64,000 nucleotides of DNA, taken from positions 53,101,439-53,165,438 of the forward strand of contig NC_088800.1 in assembly GCF_011386835.1 (NCBI RefSeq), written 5' to 3'. Of the stretch, positions 57,993 through 64,000 are shown piece after piece (positions within the stretch are counted from its first letter, which is position 1; every line of letters starts with the position of its first letter). The notes under the pieces are model-generated. The model saw nothing but the letters and a program-made list of their open reading frames with translations. It was not told the origin of the DNA and did not search any database. The stretch is from Chrysemys picta bellii. Its lineage: Eukaryota; Chordata; Testudines; Emydidae. The translations under genes were made by a program, and so were the position numbers.

Positions 57993-60900
57993 GTAAGGAA
58001 TGAGCAGAGTGTGACTAACACAGCTTTGTTGTTACTTACGCTGATTATATTTTTAAATGACAGCAGTACAGGGTCAGGCTGCACTAGGATAATGACCCTT
58101 TGCCACTGAACTTCAGTGGTATCAGATCATTTGCTCAGTGTAAAGTGATTTGTGGGCCATGTTTGGGATGGGGAAATTCACCCCCCCCCCCCCAAATTCC
58201 CACTGATTCAGCTGAACTGGAGTTAAAGCTAATGGGGAGCCACAGTGTAGCAAGGCTCCAGTGCCTGACTTGTTTTTATTTTAACTACAAAGGTAAAAAA
58301 GATGTTGTTGACTACAAGGGTCTGTGCTGCAGCTGTGACCAGCTTTAGTATTGGTTCAGCTGATTTCTTTTTACTTACCTTTTTTTGAAGTGGGGAACTG
58401 GATTTAAATAAGAGAAACTGTGGTGGCTGGACCCCGCTGATGTACGCCTCCTACATCGGGCATGATACCATCGTGCATCTGCTGCTGGAGGCGGGAGTGA
58501 ATGTGAACGTCCCGACGCCGGAAGGGCAGACCCCACTCATGCTGGCCTCCAGTTGTGGCAATGAGAGCGTTGCCTACTTCCTCCTCCAGGTGGGTGTTCA
58601 GGAATGGCTAGGAAAAGCTGCTATTGCAAAATTGAAATGCCTGAGGAGTGGAATCCTCCAGCAGTTCTGACAGAGAACCGTAAGCTCAGTGTGCTGCTGT
58701 AAATTCAGCTTCCTGACAGGGATTCAAACTTTCCCAGAACCACAGCTCAGAGGGCAATGGCTAACAGACGCAGGAGAGATGCTGCAGTAAAGAACGTTCT
58801 CTGTTCTCTTGAAGCAAGGCGCAGAGCTGGAGATGAAGGACATTCATGGCTGGACTGCCCTCTTCCACTGCACCAGTGCTGGACACCAGCAGATGGTCAA
58901 ATTCTTACTGGACAATGGGGCGAACGCCAACTGCAAGTAAGAGAAAAAGATCTGGTATTTCTTTTCTGTCTCAAGGATTTCCACATGATTTCCAATGCAA
59001 AAGAAGCACATTAGCATAAGAAGTGCTCAGAGCATAAAGGAAGAAAATACATTCTGTCCCCTCCTTTTCCCTTGCAGTTTAAGGATATAAAATGTAATCC
59101 ACTATCCCTGTGGGCCTTGGAGTTAATGTAGTGATCATAGTGCCATGTAAACTGAGGATTGGAGTCTGCCCACGGTGCCACATTTAAACCAACATCACGT
59201 GAAATGAGGTTCTGTTTTGGCTGATCTCTGTGAAAGTGAAAGGGCATTACAGCTTGCTCCTGACCTCAGTTGCACTCTGCTGCCGACCCAGTATAACTCA
59301 GTCGGTGCTCATGCATGGTTGCTTAACACATTGGCTGGCTTCCCATGCCTATGCTTCTAAGAACCTGCCATTGGTAGCATGCACATCAAACAACCTGCTA
59401 TGGTATGTGTTGGTCGTGCTGTTTCTATTTTGTTAATGTCTAATGATATTGATTTCCAAAACTGAAAACCCCAGATACTTATTGGTGGAAGTCAGTGTAG
59501 CTCTGAAATCAGTGGAGCTAAACCAGTTTATACCTGCCAAGGATCTAGCCCTGAAACTCCATTGACAATCTTACTACTTGAAGCAGAATAGCTGACTCTC
59601 CTTCCCTAGTTACGGTGGCTTTGCAGGACCCAGAGCAGTAAAATCTTTCTGATCATAACCCTGTTTCCTTAATTTTTCCATGGGAAGAAATGCTTGTTAT
59701 GTAAATGCATAAAATATTTATTGCAATAAATATGTACGTTCTTGAATTTCTGGCCTATTTGCAACATCATCAGTGACTAAACTGCGTGATACACAAAGAG
59801 CCGTGTCACAGGAAAAAGATCCTTCCAGGCCCTTATATAACATAGTACTAGCTGTCTATTGGCTTTGGACAGTATATAGGGTAGGACATTAGTGTTCAGT
59901 TGAACCTCAGCTCATCTTCCTCAGAGTTCTGAAAAACTTCTTTTGCATACCAAGGATCAAGCGTAGCTTGAAGCTTATCCCCAGCAAACAAACACAGTTC
60001 AGAATTCATGTATGTAGAAAATGCATATTAAATACAGCCAAAGCAGAGAATGTGGTGTGCAAGACAGAAACGGGGATGTGTCTGGCAGGATTTGACCCCA
60101 TCCTGGAATTGCCTTTCCTGCTAACTACATTGGTGAAAGAGTGGTGGGTTTCAGCTGGAGGTGCCCTGGTGGGACATGCTATAATGTTGGCCCCGTCCTG
60201 CCTGGGATAGAGGGATTAAAATAGTGGTTCTCAAACTTTTGTACTGTACCCCTTTCACATAGCAATCCTCTGAGTGAGACCCCCCCCTTATAAACAATAA
60301 ACACTTTTTTATATATTTAACACCATTATAAATGCTGGAGGCAAAGTGGGGTTTGGGGTGGAGGCTGACAGCTCGGGACCTTCTATGTAATAACCTCGTT
60401 GACCCCCTGAGGGGTCCCGACCCCCAGTTTGAGAACCCCTGGATTAAAATGACATTTTAGTGGATGTGCTTTCTTGAGTAATACATGGCTTCATGAATTC
60501 ATTTGGTAATGAATTCAATTTAACTTTTTGTGCTGGTTAAAGGGGCCAGTTTTCAAGCTCTGGAAATTGAGATCTTTTGCGAAGGCTTGGCAAGCTGGGG
60601 TGTGGGTTCTGCTTCAGTATTCAGTGGGCGAGATTTGCTCTTTGGTTCTTTTTCTGTATGTGACCAGCAAACCATATTATATCTTTAATTTCACCTGTCC
60701 TGAGTCCAACCTACATGAGCTTTTTCTCTCTTACCCAGGGAGCCTGTGTATGGATATACACCTCTGATGGAAGCAGCTGCCTCTGGCCATGAGATCATTG
60801 TCCAGTATCTTCTCAATCATGTAAGTGTCTGCCCAATTCTAAATAAACCCTAGAATCTTTAGGGTCCAAACTTACTGTCAGGAGAACACAGGATTTGAGA

Positions 60901-63900
60901 GATCAGGCCTTCCAAAGGGTTATATTTCCAGGCTGTTGCTCTCCATTACAAGTCCCCTCTGGTGGTAGGTCACAGCCTCATTGAGTTGTTTTGGGGGGTT
61001 GAATGCCTATACATCTGTTATTTAATAAAGCCGAGAGATCCCAAATCCAAACTAACCTCTCTCCACAGCATGTATCTCCCCTAACACCCCCCTGTATGTT
61101 TACAGCATAGAATCTCTGGTCTTTCCTTAAGTGTAACTGGATTTTTCCAAAGGGGATGAAATGCTCCTTTTTCTCTCCTTTCTAATACATATTTTGTTGC
61201 TAAAGAAACCCAAAATAACTTCCAAATTCCCACAGCCTATTTCTGACTCACTATGTGCCTCACCCTTTCCCTCATGGTCTAATCTATTAAAACACTAGCC
61301 CATTTCCAGGGCAAAATTTCCATCTCTGCTTTCCAGAGGTGGTCTCTGTTGTTTTTATCTCCTTGCAATAGTTGTTGCATTGGACACATCCAACAAATGT
61401 AGCCGGGGATTTTGTGGTCAGCAGCGTTGTCCTTCTGGACACCCTGCTGCTGCGGGAGTGTTAGCTAGCTGTAGCTTTTAGAAAAAAATCTTTTTTACCT
61501 GAGATTGGCTGGGAGTCGGAGCCCCAGCCCAGGGGATTGTGACCGGGCCGTGATGACTTACACTACATAAGTTCCAGGCTAGATTGCTGCACCTTGCTAT
61601 GCCTAGGAATAAGCACTTCAAATTTGATAGAAGCTTCAGTTTTTCCAAAATGCAGCAGCATCCTAGCGGTCTGCTCATACACTGGTTCCCCACAGACTAT
61701 CAGGTCAAGTTCAAAATCTCTGCCCTTCCTCATGCCCCCTCCATAGAATTAGCCCAAGACACTTTGAGAGCATGTAATGATGATCTCCTATCTCAGCTGT
61801 TTTGCTCAGGAACTAGAAAGCTATCATTCCAAGGATGGGGGTGGGGCAGAACTTGGGACTTTCTCAACAATATGGCTAATTAGGCTTCAATGCTTATTAA
61901 CAGAGGAGACGAGACACCCCCAATCTCACTGTCTTGAGACCAAAAATCAGCAGTGAAGAAGAGCTCTCAAAATACACAGTGAGAATGGTTCTAGTAGGAG
62001 CAGTCGCAGAACCAGAGTGTGTGTAAAATAACTGTTAAATAAAATTAGCTCCTCTTGTTAGACACCATGGTGAGGAAATTCCCCCTTCCCTCTACAGTGT
62101 CGCTTGCCTTAGAAGTGAAGCCATGCTCTGTTGCACCATGCGCCAAGGGCACTGTTTGTTTTAATTGCTGGACATGCTGTGCTGTGCTGCTCTCCAGCTC
62201 ACAGACTAAAGAACACAGCCTGTGCTGCCATGTTCCCATGCAAACGTCTGTCTGAATCCTCGCTCAGATAAACAATCGTGGAATGAATTGTGCCTACTCT
62301 CCTCTTTCTGTCCATCCTAGGAGAGGAGGAGCAATTTGTTCAATGACTCTCTAACCTGAGCAGGATTGTCCCGATTGTTTTGGATTTGAAACTCTGAGCC
62401 AGGCAGGACTAAGCCTGTGGGGCTACCGTCCTGACAGGCTTCTGGAATATTGATATAAGTGTTGGTAATGATATTAATGCCCCAATAGTTTGAGGGCTGG
62501 TCTACGCTACCGCTTCAGTTGATGTAACTTCCGTCGCTCAGAGGTGTGAAAGACACTCCCCTGAGCGGTGCAAGTTACAGCGACCTAAGCTCTGTCCACA
62601 CTGGCACTGTCAGTGGGAGACGCTCTCGCAGAGGTGGAGTAATTATGCTGATAGGAGAGCGCTCTCCTGTCAGCATAGCACGTCTTCACCAGATATGCTA
62701 CAGTGGCGCAGCTGTGCTGATGTAGCGCCATAGTGTAGACTTGTCCCTGAAATGATCTAGATACTCGGGGCAAGTCAGACTATTGAAACAGCCCTTGTTA
62801 TTAGCCTTTTTGACTCAGACAAAGCGTGATGTCAGTTATACCTGATCCACCCCAGGAGATCCTATCTAGTGCTTGTAGGCATGTGTATTCTGTCTAGCAG
62901 GCATCTTCCACCTCCATGCTAATGTTTGAATATTCAGTCCTCTTGGCTTCTAACCACAGTGAGCCCCTTTATAAAATTTAAATGTAATTTGCATAGTGAC
63001 TTTGTTCAGAAAGATGAAGCAATGAAGAAATAATCGGCAGCAGATCAAGCAAGATTCTGGTGGTGATGCAGAAAAGTGAGATATTGGGCTATTGTGATGA
63101 GAGAGCAGACAGCAAATCATTAGGCGCAGTAGCACGCAGTAGCATTGAGAAGAGACTCGTGGAATTTATCCACGGATCTCAAGGAGCCTTACACTTCCAT
63201 TAAAAAGGCAGACAAGAAGAAGGGGATCTTGATGGAATATGAAAGTTCTTTGGTTCTCTTGAATTGTGTGAGTGGTGTCCATTCAGAACACACACGCCAG
63301 AAGTATGCATTGCCTTCCCACAGGGCGTGAAGGTGGATGTGAGAGAGAACACGGGAGCCACGGCACGGACTCTGGCCATGAAGTATGGACACATGAAGAT
63401 CGTGGGTCTGATGGATCTACGTGCAGCCCCCATGCCCAAAGTCTTCTGCAGGGGCCCAGGTAACTGAGACACCTCCCTGTATGTGCACGTTAAGGGAAGG
63501 TGCTTGGGGAAGAGGCTGTTGCTGTTTTATAGTGCAGTGATTGAGTGGGAGTGATACTTCAGGTGTCTGTTGGAAATCCCTCTCCTTTAAACAGCAGTGG
63601 AGTCCTGGATGGTAGCCCTTGCTGGTGCGAGGTGTGCCTGGCAAAGCTTCTGCTCCAGTCAACCATTGTTTGCTCACCCTTTGATTTGTTTCACTGTTTT
63701 TCCCACTGCTTTTAAAGGGCCAGTAGCAAATCAAGGATGTAAGTACACCTCTACCCGATATAGCATGAATTCGGATATAACGCGGTAAAGCAGTGCTCTG
63801 GGGGGGCGGGGCTGCGCACTCTGGTGGATCAAAGCAAGTTCGATATAACGCGGTTTCACCTATAACACAGTAAGATATTTTTTTTTTTTTTTTTTTTTGG

Positions 63901-63980
63901 CTCCCGAGGACAGCGTTATATCGGGGTAGAGGTGTAGCTGGAGGTACTGTGCAGCTAACTGTCTGTGCTTGGGACAACAG
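57817..63980 (+). CDS. ANKS3: ANKS3 gene, coding part in window (3' incomplete)
   Basis: Exons 57817-57992, 58391-58589, 58815-58936, 60739-60820, 63324-63459 and 63981 onward join in one frame to give 243 codons by the window edge. The product is close to human ANKS3 throughout, including the MSELSDEASE start, DVPLDLHTA-SIGQYEVV, GGWTPLMYASYIGHDTIVHL and GATAR-LA--YGHMKIV. Six ankyrin repeats fall at about residues 34-64, 68-97, 101-130, 134-163, 168-197 and 201-220. The family's C-terminal SAM domain and coiled coil would be encoded to the right. Known role: a ciliary/renal scaffold that binds ANKS6, NEK7/NEK8 and BICC1. A non-coding exon 1 probably lies near 49.44-49.53 kb, making intron 1 about 8.3 kb. 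Confidence 0.95.
58391..58589 (+). CDS. ANKS3: ANKS3 exon 3 (ankyrin repeats 1-3)
   Basis: 199 nt, entering in phase 2 after TTTTTTTGAAG and leaving in phase 0 at CTCCAG|GTGGGT. It encodes GGWTPLMYASYIGHDTIVHL and GQTPLMLASSCGNESVAYFL, two textbook ankyrin repeats with TPLM helix starts, nearly identical to human ANKS3. The first codon, split with exon 2, gives Arg. The adjacent GELDLNKRN corresponds to human RELDLNKKN. Confidence 0.95.
58815..58936 (+). CDS. ANKS3: ANKS3 exon 4 (ankyrin repeat 4)
   Basis: 122 nt, phase 0 in (acceptor TGTTCTCTTGAAG|CAA) and phase 2 out (TGCAA|GTAAGA). It encodes QGAELEMKDIHGWTALFHCT and the helix SAGHQQMVKFLLDNGANAN, matching the human repeat with conservative changes. 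The introns on either side are 225 bp and 1.8 kb. Confidence 0.95.
58937..60213. other. ANKS3 intron between exons 4 and 5
   Basis: No recognised repeat before the hAT element at 60222. Frames here are short and unconserved. Confidence 0.5.
60222..60441. mobile_element. Non-autonomous hAT element, 220 bp
   Basis: The ends are TAGTGGTTCTCAAACTTT and CAGTTTGAGAACCCCTG. A perfect 8-bp duplication GATTAAAA lies at 60214-60221 and 60442-60449. It is in the intron before ANKS3 exon 5. Confidence 0.9.
60739..60820 (+). CDS. ANKS3: ANKS3 exon 5 (ankyrin repeat 5)
   Basis: 82 nt, entering in phase 2 after CTCTCTTACCCAG|G and leaving in phase 0 at AATCAT|GTAAGT. It encodes EPVYGYTPLMEAAASGHEII, matching human EPICGFTPLMEAAAAGHEII, then VQYLLNH. 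The upstream intron holds a hAT fragment (60222-60441); the downstream intron is 2.5 kb. Confidence 0.95.
61545..61880 (+). mobile_element. LINE-like ORF2 C-terminal remnant
   Basis: The plus-strand frame from 61584 includes FSKMQQHPSGLLIHWFPTDY and QVKFKI, resembling the NAAARLL-HWLPI-RIKFKI block of L2/CR1-type LINEs. Weak and short. Confidence 0.4.
62493..62748. mobile_element. Non-autonomous DNA transposon, about 256 bp, same family as 11972
   Basis: The ends AGGGCTGGTCTACGCT and AGTGTAGACTTGTCCCT match the 11972 element, and CGCTCAGAGGTGTGAA here is the complement of its right part. Lies in the ANKS3 intron before exon 6. Confidence 0.78.
63324..63459 (+). CDS. ANKS3: ANKS3 exon 6 (ankyrin repeat 6)
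   Basis: 136 nt, phase 0 in (acceptor GCCTTCCCACAG|GGC) and phase 1 out (CCCAG|GTAACT). It encodes GVKVDVRENTGATARTLAMK and YGHMKIVGLMD, matching human GVKVDARDHSGATARMLAKQ and YGHMKIVALMD. The linker after the repeat (LRAAPMPKVFCRGP) is less conserved. It ends the ankyrin block. Confidence 0.95.
63746..63934. mobile_element. Pogo/Tigger-like element, 189 bp, upstream of ANKS3 exon 7
   Basis: The ends CACCTCTACCCGATATA and TATATCGGGGTAGAGGTG are inverted repeats, with TA on both sides (63744-63745 and 63935-63936). Repeated GATATAACGCGG motifs and a long T-run (about 63873-63898) lie inside. No coding capacity. Confidence 0.85.
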
Positions 63981-64000
63981 GAAAATACTGTGAAGATCTG
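63981..64000 (+). CDS. ANKS3: ANKS3 exon 7, first 20 bases (cut by window edge)
   Basis: The acceptor GCTTGGGACAACAG ends at 63980. The open phase gives GKYCEDL, matching human EKYEDL directly after the ankyrin block. The exon continues past the window. A pogo-like element ends only 46 bp upstream. Confidence 0.85.

Noticed and set aside
1..64000. CRISPR array, prokaryotic operon or phage system
   Set aside because: No regularly spaced direct repeats with unique spacers; genes are intron-containing and repeats are vertebrate families.

Overview
The window is nuclear DNA from a vertebrate, most likely a cryptodiran turtle (inference). It has split genes with GT-AG introns, CpG-rich promoter DNA, many CR1 LINE remnants, amniote MIR and L2 repeats, and two copies of a tRNA-derived SINE whose 3' tail matches the CR1 3' end, a combination typical of turtles. 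I see no prokaryotic gene, operon, CRISPR array or intact virus.

Two protein-coding genes are supported, arranged head to head around a GC-rich region at about 48.3-49.8 kb. On the minus strand is DNAAF8 (C16orf71/DAAP1), a dynein axonemal assembly factor. Nine coding exons from 46,022 down to 19,717 join in one continuous frame of 601 codons; its extreme 3' end is not settled. On the plus strand is ANKS3, an ankyrin-repeat and SAM-domain ciliary protein. Exons 2-6 (57,823-63,459) and the first 20 bases of exon 7 are present (243 codons), covering all six ankyrin repeats; the SAM domain lies beyond the right edge. In human these genes are also divergent neighbours on chromosome 16p13.3. A good RFX-type X-box (48,655-48,668) lies in the GC-rich region between them, which fits coordinated expression in ciliated cells.

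Layout: 1-19.0 kb, no recognised gene, with CR1, L1, MIR and DNA-transposon remnants; 19.7-46.1 kb, DNAAF8 with repeat-laden introns (L1 ORF1 fragment, DIRS-like gag remnant, CR1, hAT elements); 46.1-49.8 kb, old CR1, CpG-rich promoter region with X-box, a 200-bp palindrome and a 60-bp minisatellite; 49.8-57.8 kb, ANKS3 intron 1, holding a CR1 inserted into another CR1 plus two hAT elements with 8-bp target duplications; 57.8-64.0 kb, ANKS3 coding exons.

The most notable non-genic features are six non-autonomous hAT elements with recognisable 8-bp target-site duplications, two pogo/Tigger-like elements with TA duplications, and a large set of short fold-back elements, some nested. All exon boundaries are read from splice signals, reading frame and remembered human orthologues, not from transcripts.
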